From Deinococcus radiopugnans ATCC 19172 (GTDB lineage Bacteria; Deinococcota; Deinococci; Deinococcales; Deinococcaceae), in the NCBI RefSeq assembly GCF_006335125.1, contig NZ_VDMO01000005.1, positions 1 through 64,000 on the forward strand: a stretch of DNA of 64,000 nucleotides, written 5' to 3'. The notes beneath the pieces are model-generated. The model made no database searches, was not told the DNA's origin, and was given only the letters and a program-made list of their open reading frames with translations. Each line of letters starts with the position of its first letter. The first letter of the stretch is position 1. Shown in pieces: positions 1-10,121 of the stretch. A program made the position numbers and the translations under genes.

Positions 1-105
1 ACACTCAAGGGCATCCTGCTGCCACGCCGCTGTTACAACTCGGTCGCTGAACTTCGGGCGGCCCTCCTCACCGGGCTGAAGATCCTCGGGACAAGGTTTA
101 TCTAG
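1..105 (+). CDS. Transposase C-terminus, IS630-like (partial at window edge)
   Basis: Only the last 34 codons and a TAG stop are inside the window. The reading frame is open from base 1, and the C-terminal residues (CYNSVAELRAALLTGLKILG) resemble the tail of IS630-family DDE transposases, which commonly end with an ELRAA-type helix. The rest of the element lies to the left. The stop falls only 18 bases before the stop codon of the convergent DUF1345 gene, so the right end of the element must lie in about 106-126. The family call rests on a short stretch of residues and is tentative. Confidence 0.45.
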   Translation, partial: TLKGILLPRRCYNSVAELRAALLTGLKILGTRFI

Positions 106-123
106 ATGTTAAGTGCGGCATAC

Positions 124-777
124 TTAGCCGATCAGACCAGCCACCCCGTTGATCGTGACGGCCACGATCACCGCGCCGAACAGGTACGACAGCAGCGCGT
201 GGCCCAGCAGCAGTCGGCGAAAGGCGCGGGTGGTGATCTCGGTGTCGCTGACCTGAAAGGTCATGCCGATGGTGAACGCCAGGTAGGCGAAGTCGCGGTA
301 ATCGGGGTCCTGGAGGGTGCCGTCCGGTCCTTCTGGAAAGGCCACGCCGCCGCCATCGCGGTAATACAGCCGGGCGTAGTGCAGGGCGTACTCGGTGTGG
401 ACCAGCAGCCAGGAGGCGGCGACGGTCAGTACGGCCAGCACAGTCAGCGCCGCCGCCGCCAGGCCCTTTTCTATCCCAGCCTGATGCAGCGCGAAGAGGA
501 CGCCCACCAGACTGACCAGCGAGGCCGTCAGCGTTATGCCGTCCGCCAGTGCCCTCGTGTCGTCCTCGCGCAGGGCCAGCGCGCGTGTCCGCTCCGGGGA
601 GGAGGTCCACAGCAGCATGCGCAACCACAGCAGCATGCTCAGGCAGAACACCACCCAGCCCACCAGCACCCGCGCTTCCCAGGGCCAGGAGGATGGAGTC
701 AGCAGCCCGGCCACGACGCACAGCGCCGTTCCCGCGATCAACCGGGACACAGCGGGGAGAAGATGGGCAGCGGTCAT
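124..777 (-). CDS. DUF1345 family integral membrane protein
   Basis: 217 residues with about five hydrophobic segments. The family signature is visible near the C-terminus (DYRDFAYLAFTIGMTFQVSDT begins near residue 157) and is followed by a last membrane helix. Function is unknown in the family. The start is supported by a -10 box TATGCT (784-789 on the minus strand) six bases upstream of the ATG, which suggests a leaderless mRNA. The stop codon lies immediately next to the end of the transposon remnant, so the natural C-terminus may have been altered slightly by the insertion. Confidence 0.85.
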   Translation of the reverse strand: MTAAHLLPAVSRLIAGTALCVVAGLLTPSSWPWEARVLVGWVVFCLSMLLWLRMLLWTSSPERTRALALREDDTRALADGITLTASLVSLVGVLFALHQAGIEKGLAAAALTVLAVLTVAASWLLVHTEYALHYARLYYRDGGGVAFPEGPDGTLQDPDYRDFAYLAFTIGMTFQVSDTEITTRAFRRLLLGHALLSYLFGAVIVAVTINGVAGLIG

Positions 778-783
778 GCGCGG

Positions 784-789
784 AGCATA
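784..789 (-). promoter_or_regulatory. -10 box of DUF1345 gene (leaderless)
   Basis: TATGCT on the minus strand, six bases before the ATG at 777. It fits the TANNNT-plus-short-spacer pattern repeated across this window. Confidence 0.45.
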
Positions 790-1065
790 CGCCCGGTCAG
801 GTGGGCGAAGGACTGTTGGCCTCCCATCCCGTCGTGACTGTGCCCCCGCGTCTCACCGCTGCGCTGGACATGCCCCCGGCAGCTCGCGCAACAACCGTTC
901 CACGCCAGCTGTGCCGGCCAGGAGAAGATCAACGTGGCCTGTCCTGTCTCCAGTATGGGGCGGCCCTCAGTACCCCTGTGGACGGCGGAAGGGAAAGCAC
1001 GAGGCCGCGGCTGACTAGATGCAGGGTGGTCTGAAAACACGATTCTGGTCCGCCCTGTTTGGCGT
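790..1065. other. Intergenic region between divergent genes, no further feature recognised
   Basis: About 300 bases separate the divergent starts at 777 and 1078. Open frames exist here on both strands but their translations are Arg/Pro/Gly-rich without recognisable domains. Apart from the two -10 boxes at its edges I see nothing definite. Confidence 0.5.
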
Positions 1066-1071
1066 TAAGCT
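1066..1071 (+). promoter_or_regulatory. -10 box of serine hydrolase gene (leaderless)
   Basis: TAAGCT, with six bases between it and the ATG at 1078. No clear -35 hexamer was seen. Confidence 0.45.
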
Positions 1072-1077
1072 GCCCGC

Positions 1078-2184
1078 ATGCCCATCCCACAGGCCCGTCT
1101 GGACGCGCTGGTTCAGGAGGCGCGGGACACCCACAGCAGCGCCCTGATCGTGATGCAGGACGGTAGAGTGCTGATCGACGAGATTCTGGACGGCGGTCGG
1201 GACCGTCCTATCGAAACCATGAGCGTGACTAAGGCGGTTCTGAGCCTGCTTGTCGGGCGGGCCGTCACCCTGGGACACCTGCCGGGAGCGGATGTTCCCA
1301 TCAGTGATCTGTACCCCGAATGGAAACAGGGCCGCAAGCGGGGCGTGACCTTGCGCCACCTGATGACCCACACCAGCGGCCTGCAAAACATGCCCGGCAC
1401 GATGCCGGAGATCTACCCCAGCCCCGATTTCGTGCAGCTGGCCCTGTGTGCGGAGCTGGAACAGGCGCCAGGCACCCACTTCGCCTACAACAACAAGGCC
1501 GCCAACCTGATCTGCGGCGTGCTGGAGCAGGCCACCGGGCAAAAGGCAGACGACTTTGCCCGTGCCGAATTGTTCGGGCCGCTGGGCATCGAGAACTGGT
1601 CCTGGGTGCGCGATAGGGCGGGCAACCCACACGGTATGGCAGGGCTGAGCCTGCGCCCCCGCGATCTGGCCCGGCTGGGTCAACTGGCGCTGGATGGGGG
1701 AGAGGTAGACGGAGCGCCATTGATCTCGCGCGGGTGGATTGAGGAGAGTACGCGCCCGGCCACGCCTCTGGACAACGAAATGGGCCTGCTATGGTGGATG
1801 CTGTTCGCCTGGAGGCGCTACACCATCACGGAAACGCAAGTCCGGAACGTCGCCGAATTGGGGGGAACCCCACAGCAGCTGACTGCGCTGCGCCAATGCC
1901 TCTGCGAGCAGGTTGACCGTGCCGGGCTGTCGAACCTGATGCGTATGGCCGGTCTGGTGGCCCCAGAATTGCCCATAGCGCCAGGGTGGGAATGGCTGAT
2001 TGAGGAACACGGCCCAAGCGTCGGCTTCCGGCATGACGGTCATCTGGGGCAATTCCTGGTCATTCACCGGGACGCGGGACTGGTGGCCGTCCGCATGATC
2101 GCCTGGGATCACCCAGCCGCCAGGGATGAGGCCAGCGGCTTTCCTGGTTTTGATAACCACGTGCTGTCCCTGCTCGCGCCATAA
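1078..2184 (+). CDS. Serine hydrolase, beta-lactamase (class C/DD-peptidase) fold
   Basis: 368 residues. The SxxK nucleophile motif is S49-V-T-K52 in MSVTKAVLSLLVG, and the second-motif tyrosine is Y137-N-N in FAYNNKAANL. The third KTG-type motif is replaced by HDGH near residue 320, as in many esterase or peptidase members of this superfamily. There is no signal peptide, so a cytoplasmic esterase or amidase role is more likely than antibiotic resistance, and the substrate cannot be inferred. It stands alone, followed by a tiny membrane ORF. Confidence 0.85.
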   Translation: MPIPQARLDALVQEARDTHSSALIVMQDGRVLIDEILDGGRDRPIETMSVTKAVLSLLVGRAVTLGHLPGADVPISDLYPEWKQGRKRGVTLRHLMTHTSGLQNMPGTMPEIYPSPDFVQLALCAELEQAPGTHFAYNNKAANLICGVLEQATGQKADDFARAELFGPLGIENWSWVRDRAGNPHGMAGLSLRPRDLARLGQLALDGGEVDGAPLISRGWIEESTRPATPLDNEMGLLWWMLFAWRRYTITETQVRNVAELGGTPQQLTALRQCLCEQVDRAGLSNLMRMAGLVAPELPIAPGWEWLIEEHGPSVGFRHDGHLGQFLVIHRDAGLVAVRMIAWDHPAARDEASGFPGFDNHVLSLLAP

Positions 2185-2191
2185 TCCGGGG

Positions 2192-2302
2192 ATGAAAGAA
2201 AGCACCCGTGCCTGGCTGCGGCGCTGGCTTCCCGTGATGCTGTTCCTGCTGTTCGGGGCGCTGACGCTGGCCCAGGTCTGGCTGTCGGCCCATCCTGGCT
2301 GA
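2192..2302 (+). CDS. Small 36-residue membrane protein (hypothetical)
   Basis: An ATG at 2192, seven bases after the stop of the upstream serine hydrolase gene, opens a 36-codon frame. It has a basic N-terminus (KESTRAWLRRW), one hydrophobic helix (about residues 13-32) and a short polar tail, which is the layout of a single-pass small membrane protein. A CCGGGG stretch just before the ATG could serve as a weak ribosome-binding site. It could be co-transcribed with the serine hydrolase. There is no homology evidence, so this stays a prediction. Confidence 0.4.
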   Translation: MKESTRAWLRRWLPVMLFLLFGALTLAQVWLSAHPG

Positions 2303-2322
2303 GCGCGTGATGGTTGTTTCCC

Positions 2323-3195
2323 CTACTTGAGGCCCACCAGCACGGTGCTGAAGAGGGCCAGCCCCACCCCGGCCCACTGCACCGCGCCCAGGCGTTCGCG
2401 GTTCAGCAGCAGCGCCAGCACGGTGGTCAGCACGATGGACATGCTGCCCAGCACGGTCACGACGCTGTCCTCGCCGCGCCCCAGCCCCAGCGCGGTCACC
2501 AGGATCGCCCCGGTGGACAGCAGGCCAGACCAGCCGGCGTACTTCAGCGCCCCCGGTCCGTCGGCGGGGCGCAGGCCAGTGCGGCGCCGTTGCCAGACCC
2601 GCAGCGTCACGAAGGTCAGGATCAGCGTGCACACGCGCAGAATCCACGTCGCCTGCACGCCGCCCACGCGGGGGGTCAGGCCGTAGCCGATGACGAAGAA
2701 GCCCGCGCCCAGCACCACGGCGGCGAAGATGGCCCACCACGCGCCCTGAATCTGCGCGGGGGTGGACTGAAAGCCCTCCGTGTTCTGGGGCAGCGAAACC
2801 AGAATCACCGCCACCAGCACGCCCAGCAGCCCCAGGCCGGTCAGCAGGCTCAGGCGTTCGCCGCTCAGCCACGCCAGCGCGGTGGTCACGGCCCCGTAAC
2901 TGCCCATGATCGGGGCCACCACCGCCAGTTGCCCCAGCCCCAGCGACTGGTAAAAGGCCAGCCCGCCCGCCGTCATCAGCGTGGACGCCCCCAGCGCCCA
3001 GGCCCATGCCACCGCGTCTGTGGGAAACAGACCCGTGCCGGTCAGCACCAGAAAGACCAGCAGCGCCGCCGCGCCGAAGCCCTGTGCGGCGAAGGACGCC
3101 CGCATGGCCCCCATGCGCCGCGAGGCCGGTTGCGCCAGATAATCCGCGAAGCCCCACGCCAGCGCCGCCAGCAGGCCGAGGGTTACGCCGCCCAT
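2323..3195 (-). CDS. EamA/DMT-superfamily transporter
   Basis: 290 residues arranged as two hydrophobic repeats with about ten membrane helices in total, typical of 10-TMS drug/metabolite exporters (RhaT/EamA group). The N-terminal helix (VTLGLLAALAWGFADYLAQ) and the LTVLLALLLNRERL-type segment before the last helix match the repeat layout. The substrate is unknown. An AGGA ribosome-binding site precedes the ATG at 3195. It is divergent from the thiolase gene across a 94-bp intergenic region holding a palindromic operator. Confidence 0.85.
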   Translation of the reverse strand: MGGVTLGLLAALAWGFADYLAQPASRRMGAMRASFAAQGFGAAALLVFLVLTGTGLFPTDAVAWAWALGASTLMTAGGLAFYQSLGLGQLAVVAPIMGSYGAVTTALAWLSGERLSLLTGLGLLGVLVAVILVSLPQNTEGFQSTPAQIQGAWWAIFAAVVLGAGFFVIGYGLTPRVGGVQATWILRVCTLILTFVTLRVWQRRRTGLRPADGPGALKYAGWSGLLSTGAILVTALGLGRGEDSVVTVLGSMSIVLTTVLALLLNRERLGAVQWAGVGLALFSTVLVGLK

Positions 3196-3251
3196 TGATT
3201 CCTGAACTTCAGACCCATCGGCAGATGATAGCGGGCATGGTCATGGTCTAC

Positions 3252-3265
3252 CTAACGCCCGTTAG
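3252..3265. promoter_or_regulatory. Palindromic TetR-type operator CTAACG-CC-CGTTAG
   Basis: A perfect 14-bp palindrome (16 bp counting the flanking C/G pair) located 11 bases upstream of the -10 box of the thiolase gene, so it covers the -35 position. The sequence fits CNAACGNNCGTTNG, which I remember as the site of the phenylacetyl-CoA-responsive TetR-family repressor PaaR of Thermus thermophilus. A near copy lies at 61681-61694. The repressor gene is not in the window. Confidence 0.6.
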
Positions 3266-3276
3266 GCTCGCCGCGC

Positions 3277-3282
3277 TATCCT
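3277..3282 (+). promoter_or_regulatory. -10 box of thiolase gene (leaderless)
   Basis: TATCCT, seven bases before the ATG at 3290, with the palindromic operator immediately upstream in the -35 zone. Confidence 0.55.
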
Positions 3283-3289
3283 GACTGCC

Positions 3290-4460
<1,171 letters not shown>

Positions 4461-4468
<8 letters not shown>

Positions 4469-4546
4469 GGGTCAAGAGTCGAAGGGTCTAAGGAAGGGCG
4501 CAAGGGCTTTTCTTAGACCCTTTGACCCTCAGACCCTTAGACTTTC
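4461..4546. repeat. Inverted repeat with octamer-tiled arms, copy 1
   Basis: The left arm (4461-4495) contains GTC units spaced 8, 7 and 8 bp apart, approximating GGGTCTAA. The right arm (about 4512-4546) is the inverse, with AGACCC-type units at a strict 8-bp spacing. Together they can fold into a long imperfect hairpin with a G-rich loop. The left arm includes the thiolase stop codon and the right arm ends just before the YciI gene. A sister copy with the same architecture but a different sequence lies at 4863-4951. Confidence 0.7.
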
Positions 4547-4550
4547 CCCC

Positions 4551-4859
4551 ATGCCCACCCTCTGGATCATCGAAAGCCGCTACACCAAATCCGGCGACGA
4601 ACTGGCCGCCGTCACGCCCCGCCACCGCGAATGGCTCGACCAGCATTACCGCTCCGGCGTGTTCCTGACCTCCGGGCGCAAGCTGGACAATACCGGCGGC
4701 GTGCTGGTGGCGCAGGCCGAGAGCGAGGAGCAACTGCGCGACCTCTTCAAGGACGATCCCTTCGTGCTAGAAGGCTGCTCGGAGTACGCCTTCACGCCGT
4801 TTACCCCGGTCAAGCGCGGGCGGGCGCTGGAGCTTGAGGGCGTGGCGCTAGTGGAGTGA
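4551..4859 (+). CDS. YciI-like (YCII-related domain) protein
   Basis: 102 residues with the small ferredoxin-like fold of the YCII family. Visible features are TPRHREWLDQHYRSG (helix and conserved His/Asp region), SGRKLDNTGGVLVAQA and the DDPF motif near residue 69. Family members are small enzymes or accessory proteins, often tied to aromatic or haloaromatic catabolism, and the substrate cannot be told here. It sits between two fatty-acid-type genes and is bracketed on both sides by octamer-tiled inverted repeats. Confidence 0.85.
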   Translation: MPTLWIIESRYTKSGDELAAVTPRHREWLDQHYRSGVFLTSGRKLDNTGGVLVAQAESEEQLRDLFKDDPFVLEGCSEYAFTPFTPVKRGRALELEGVALVE

Positions 4860-4862
4860 AGT

Positions 4863-4951
4863 GGGTCAAGCTGTCAAACCGTCTAACGGTCTAACCGCCA
4901 AAAGATTTGCTTCAGCGGTTAGACGATTTGACTTTTAGACCTTTAGACCGG
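4863..4951. repeat. Inverted repeat with octamer-tiled arms, copy 2
   Basis: Four GTC[A/T]AA units at exact 8-bp spacing form the left arm (4863-4899). The right arm (4915-4951) carries the inverse TTAGAC/TTTGAC units, also at exact 8-bp spacing. The loop is an A-rich stretch of about 15 bases. Pairing of the inner units (CGTCTAACCGC against GCGGTTAGACG allowing one bulge) gives a strong stem. It lies between the YciI and Hbd genes and shares the unit but not the exact sequence with copy 1. Confidence 0.7.
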
Positions 4952-4967
4952 CGACATAGGAGCCATT

Positions 4968-5804
<837 letters not shown>

Positions 5805-5888
5805 GGCAAAGCGAAACGGGTGGTTCTGCCCCACCCGTATCTAAAGGCATCGTCATTTTGGGTGACGGCAGCGTCATGGGCTGCGCTC

Positions 5889-5894
5889 TATCCT
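5889..5894 (+). promoter_or_regulatory. -10 box of the 83-residue protein gene (leaderless)
   Basis: TATCCT, six bases before the ATG at 5901. The same hexamer serves the thiolase gene. Confidence 0.45.
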
Positions 5895-5900
5895 GGGGAC

Positions 5901-6152
5901 ATGAACGTTACCCGCCACTTCAGCGACACGCGGACAGACCAGGGCCGTGTGCGGTTTCTTCTGGCTTCCGGCCGCGTCTGCCTGATGGCGGAGGGACCAG
6001 GCTGGACGCACCGCAGCGCCCACGACACGCTGGCCGACGCCGCAACTTTTCTGGCGTTGTTGCCTGGGCTGGAGGGCGGGTTGTACCGTCAAGCCCTCGA
6101 TGATCTGGAGCATCAACTGGCCTTCGAGCGCGGCTATCTGGGCGCAGCCTAG
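5901..6152 (+). CDS. Hypothetical protein, 83 residues
   Basis: A short soluble protein (starting MNVTRHFSDTRTDQGRVRF) with no recognised domain. It has an N-terminal beta-rich part and a helical C-terminus (LEGGLYRQALDDLEHQLAFERG). The start at 5901 is chosen over an in-frame upstream codon at 5820 because of the TATCCT box six bases before it. A strong terminator follows 26 bases after the stop. Composition matches the neighbours. Confidence 0.6.
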   Translation: MNVTRHFSDTRTDQGRVRFLLASGRVCLMAEGPGWTHRSAHDTLADAATFLALLPGLEGGLYRQALDDLEHQLAFERGYLGAA

Positions 6153-6178
6153 AACGGGAAAACTCAGGCTCCATGTCT

Positions 6179-6211
6179 CCATCCGTCATTCATGCGACGG
6201 ATGGTTTTTTT
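6179..6211 (+). terminator. Rho-independent terminator
   Basis: Perfect 9-bp stem CCATCCGTC / GACGGATGG with an 8-base loop, followed by seven T residues. It ends the transcript of the 83-residue protein gene. Confidence 0.9.
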
Positions 6212-6220
6212 GAGGCCCCT

Positions 6221-6226
6221 TATGAT
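6221..6226 (+). promoter_or_regulatory. -10 box of TspO-like gene (leaderless)
   Basis: TATGAT, five bases before the ATG at 6232 and ten bases after the upstream terminator. Confidence 0.5.
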
Positions 6227-6231
6227 CAGGC

Positions 6232-6984
6232 ATGACTGGAATTGCGCGGCAGGTGACCTTGGTGCTGGCGACGGTACTGACGCTGGTGATGAACTATCTC
6301 AGCAACGCGCTGCCGCTGTTCGGCAATACGAACGGTCAGATCAGCGACTCGCTGCCCAACGCCTTCACGCCGGCCGGGCTGACCTTCGCGGTGTGGGGGC
6401 CGATCTTCCTGGGGCTGGCGGTGTTTGCGGTGTATCAGGCGTTGCCCGCCGGGCGCGGCCCGCGCTATGACCGCCTGTTCTGGCCTTTTTTGCTGGGCAA
6501 CCTGCTGAACGTGGCGTGGCTGTTCGCCTTTCAGAGCCTCACCTTCGGTCTCAGTGTGGTGATCATGCTGGCGCTGCTGGGCAGCCTGATCTGGCTGTAC
6601 CTGACGGTGCGCGGCCTGCAGCCCCTGAGCGGCGAGTTCTGGGCGCTGCAAGTTCCCGCCAGCCTGTATCTGGCCTGGATCAGCGTGGCGACGATGGCGA
6701 ACATCACGGCGTTTCTGGTGAGCGCGGGCATTACGGACGGCGTGCTGGGCATCGGCGCACAGCTGTGGTCCGCCCTGCTGGTGGTGATCGCGGGGCTGGT
6801 GGGCACCTTCTTCCTGCTGCGGTATCGCGACTACGCCTTTGCCGCCGTGCTGCTGTGGGCCTTCCTGGGCGTGTATCTGGCCCGCCCGGATACGCTGCTG
6901 GTGGCGGTGGGCGTGATCGCGGGGGCTGTTCTCGTCGTCGTGGCAGGTCTCCGGGCCATGCGGCAGGGAAGAATGGCGCTGTAG
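6232..6984 (+). CDS. Tryptophan-rich TspO/MBR-related membrane protein
   Basis: 250 residues with seven or eight hydrophobic helices. The N-terminal part (NYLSNALPLFGNTNGQISD, then AFTPAGLTFAVWGPIFLGL) is the signature of a longer branch of tryptophan-rich sensory-type proteins, often annotated as TspO-related. True TspO is about 160 residues with five helices, so this is a distant, longer relative. Ligand and role are unknown, with tetrapyrrole or carotenoid-related functions being possibilities only. It has its own promoter after a terminator. Confidence 0.7.
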   Translation: MTGIARQVTLVLATVLTLVMNYLSNALPLFGNTNGQISDSLPNAFTPAGLTFAVWGPIFLGLAVFAVYQALPAGRGPRYDRLFWPFLLGNLLNVAWLFAFQSLTFGLSVVIMLALLGSLIWLYLTVRGLQPLSGEFWALQVPASLYLAWISVATMANITAFLVSAGITDGVLGIGAQLWSALLVVIAGLVGTFFLLRYRDYAFAAVLLWAFLGVYLARPDTLLVAVGVIAGAVLVVVAGLRAMRQGRMAL

Positions 6985-7015
6985 CCCGCCCATGCGTTCC
7001 AACCCTTGTGATTGC

Positions 7016-7021
7016 TACACT
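7016..7021 (+). promoter_or_regulatory. -10 box (leaderless) of shikimate-dehydrogenase-like gene
   Basis: TACACT, seven bases before the ATG at 7029. It supports that start over longer in-frame extensions reaching back into the TspO-like gene. Confidence 0.55.
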
Positions 7022-7028
7022 GCCCACA

Positions 7029-7778
7029 ATGCAAGCGTCTGACACGCCTCTAGCCCTGATCGGCTACCCTGCCCCCGCTGCCCGCGCCCTGCGTGAATTG
7101 GGGCTGGTGGCTCTCGCCACCCCCACGGACCATCTGAAAGAAGTCATGGACGCCTGCATGACGCTGGGGTTCAGCGGCGCGCTGGTCCACCGCAGCCAGG
7201 AGGTCCGGGCTGCCGAGGCCACGCAGGCCGACGCCAGTGCCCGCCGGGTGGGCCGGGTGGACGCCGTGGCCTTCACGGCAGGCGCGCATGGCACCTTCGC
7301 CCTGGCCGACGCTTTGGGCGACACGTTGGAGGCCAGCGGCTACGCCTCGCGCGGGGCCAGCGCACTGCTGCTGGGCACCGACATGCACGATCTGGCGCTG
7401 GCCCTGCCGCTGACCCGTCTGGGTTTCTCGGCGGTGGGCGTGGCGGCCGCCAACACCCCGGACGCCGAGCGGGCCGCCCGTGACCTTCCGGCAGGCGTGC
7501 GCGCCTTTCCCGTCAGCCGTCAGGACTCGGCCCTGGCAGGACTGGCCGAGCGGGCGGACCTGCTGGTGCTGACGGGTGGCCACCTCCCGGCGGGACTGGC
7601 CCAGCCGTACCACACGATCATTGACCTGACGGGACAGCTCCAGACCGCGCCCGGCGGGGCCACCCTGCTGGACCTGACTGAGCTGCACACCCGCCGCCTG
7701 GCCCGCCAGCTGGCCCACGCCACCGGCCAGCGCTTTCACGCCGGGGAGCTGACTGGAGCGGTGGCGGCGCTGGCCTAA
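7029..7778 (+). CDS. Shikimate dehydrogenase-like protein
   Basis: 249 residues. The N-terminal third (PLALIGYPAPAARALRELGLVAL, then a LGFSGALVH turn) follows the substrate-domain pattern of AroE, and the middle (LALPLTRLGFSAVGVAAANTPDAERAARDLP) looks like the nucleotide-binding part. The PHK lysine of AroE that helps catalysis is not evident, since the equivalent turn reads ALVHRSQE. The family aspartate is not obvious either. This may be a divergent or non-catalytic relative, and the assignment rests on pattern likeness only. No aromatic-pathway genes are adjacent. Confidence 0.5.
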   Translation: MQASDTPLALIGYPAPAARALRELGLVALATPTDHLKEVMDACMTLGFSGALVHRSQEVRAAEATQADASARRVGRVDAVAFTAGAHGTFALADALGDTLEASGYASRGASALLLGTDMHDLALALPLTRLGFSAVGVAAANTPDAERAARDLPAGVRAFPVSRQDSALAGLAERADLLVLTGGHLPAGLAQPYHTIIDLTGQLQTAPGGATLLDLTELHTRRLARQLAHATGQRFHAGELTGAVAALA

Positions 7779-7779
7779 G

Positions 7780-7806
7780 AAAACCCCTCTCCATCAAGAA
7801 GAGGGG
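7780..7806 (-). terminator. Terminator of the peptide permease transcript
   Basis: Stem CCCCTCT (7784-7790) / AGAGGGG (7800-7806). Read on the minus strand it is followed by TTTT, so it terminates transcription coming from the ABC permease genes at 7852-9901. Confidence 0.75.
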
Positions 7807-7825
7807 AAGAAAGGAGGACCGTCTG

Positions 7826-7851
7826 TTACTGAGTGCTGCTACTGGGTGCTG

Positions 7852-7864
<13 letters not shown>
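7826..7864. repeat. Three 13-bp tandem repeats across a stop codon
   Basis: TTACTGAGTGCTG followed by two exact copies of CTACTGGGTGCTG. Each unit carries a minus-strand stop codon. The innermost one is the stop of the DppC-like permease, and the next two are out of its frame because the unit is 13 bp long. Confidence 0.8.
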
Positions 7865-8856
<992 letters not shown>

Positions 8857-8872
8857 AGATTGGCCCTCCTCA

Positions 8873-9901
8873 TCAGTTGTACTGAATCCTGGGATCGAGG
8901 GCCGCGTAACTGAGATCCACCAGCAGGTTGACCACGCTGACCACCAGCGCCGCGAAGATCACGCCGCCCTGGATGATCGGGTAATCGCGCTGCGCGATGG
9001 CGTCGTAGACCCATGAGCCGATGCCCGGCCACGAGAAGATCGTCTCGGTGAGGACTGCGCCGCCCAGCAGCGCCCCTGCCTGCAGGCCGATCACGGTGAC
9101 CACCGGCAGCAGCGCATTTCGCAGCGCGTGCTTGATGGTGACCGAATTGGGGGCCAGCCCCTTGGCGCGTGCGGTGCGGACATAATCCTGCCCCAGCACG
9201 TCCAGCAGGCTGCTGCGGGTGATACGCGAGATGATCGCCAGCGGAATGCTGCCCAGCGCGATGGCCGGCAGGATCAGGTGTTTCAGGGCGTCCCAGAACG
9301 CCCCGGCGTTGCCGCGCAGCACCGAATCCAGCAGGTAGAAGCCGGTGATCGGCTCGATGTTGTACTCGTAGCCCAGGCGGGCGCTGGGCGGCAACCAACC
9401 CAGCTTGACCGCAAAAAAGTACGACAGCAGCAGGCCCAGCCAGAACACCGGCATGCTCACGCCCACCAGGCTGATGCCGGTGGCCAGGTTGTCCCAGCCG
9501 CTGTTTCGCCGCAGGGCGGCCAGAATTCCGGCGGGCATCCCGACAATCAGCGCGAACAGCAGCGCAGCGATGCTCAGCTCGGCGGTGGCCGGAAAGCGCG
9601 CCTTGAGTTCGTTGACCACCGGGATGTTGCTTTTCAGCCCGCTGCCCAGGTCACCCTGCACCAGCGCCGAGATGTACTTGGGATACTGCGCGTCCAGCGG
9701 GTTGGCCGGATTGAAGAACCACGGCTTGTTCAGCCCCAGTTGCTCGCGCAGGGCCGCCGCCGCCGCCGGGGTGGCCCGCTCGCCCAGCATGGCGACGGCG
9801 GGGTCGCCGGGGATCGAGCGCACGAAGACGAACACCACCACACTGATACCCAGCATCACCAGTACAGTCCGCAGGATGCGGCGGATCAGATAACTGCCCA
9901 A
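8873..9901 (-). CDS. Peptide ABC transporter permease (DppB/OppB type)
   Basis: 342 residues. The N-terminal helix and loop (SYLIRRILRTVLVMLGIS, then VRSIPGDPA) are typical of DppB. The EAA motif (DYVRTARAKGLAPNSVTIKHALRNALLP) is complete, with six membrane helices. It is the first gene of a two-permease unit, whose ribosome-binding site (AGGAGG) lies directly upstream of the ATG. The binding-protein gene at 10122 lies upstream with a terminator-like hairpin between them, so the permeases probably depend on readthrough. Confidence 0.92.
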   Translation of the reverse strand: MGSYLIRRILRTVLVMLGISVVVFVFVRSIPGDPAVAMLGERATPAAAAALREQLGLNKPWFFNPANPLDAQYPKYISALVQGDLGSGLKSNIPVVNELKARFPATAELSIAALLFALIVGMPAGILAALRRNSGWDNLATGISLVGVSMPVFWLGLLLSYFFAVKLGWLPPSARLGYEYNIEPITGFYLLDSVLRGNAGAFWDALKHLILPAIALGSIPLAIISRITRSSLLDVLGQDYVRTARAKGLAPNSVTIKHALRNALLPVVTVIGLQAGALLGGAVLTETIFSWPGIGSWVYDAIAQRDYPIIQGGVIFAALVVSVVNLLVDLSYAALDPRIQYN

Positions 9902-10065
9902 AGCAGACCTCCTTGGATTTCGCGGGACGTGCGAAACCGGAACGAAAACGGAAAGAGAGACAGCGGCGCCAGTCGGGGCATGGCGTCCGGGCAGTTTAAG
10001 CGCTACAGGAGCGGTGTGACGGCCTGAGGGTTAGATGCTCCCGCAGCCAACCCGCCGCCTCAAAA

Positions 10066-10103
10066 GAGGAGGGCAGACCTCCACCCGGAAATCTGCCCTC
10101 CTC
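10066..10103 (-). terminator. Intra-operon terminator/attenuator below the peptide-binding protein gene
   Basis: A 12-bp perfect stem GAGGAGGGCAGA (10066-10077) / TCTGCCCTCCTC (10092-10103), followed on the minus strand by TTTT. It lies between the binding-protein gene and the permeases, a standard way to make more binding protein than permease. Confidence 0.8.
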
Positions 10104-10121
10104 AAGCGTCGTGCCGGCCTC

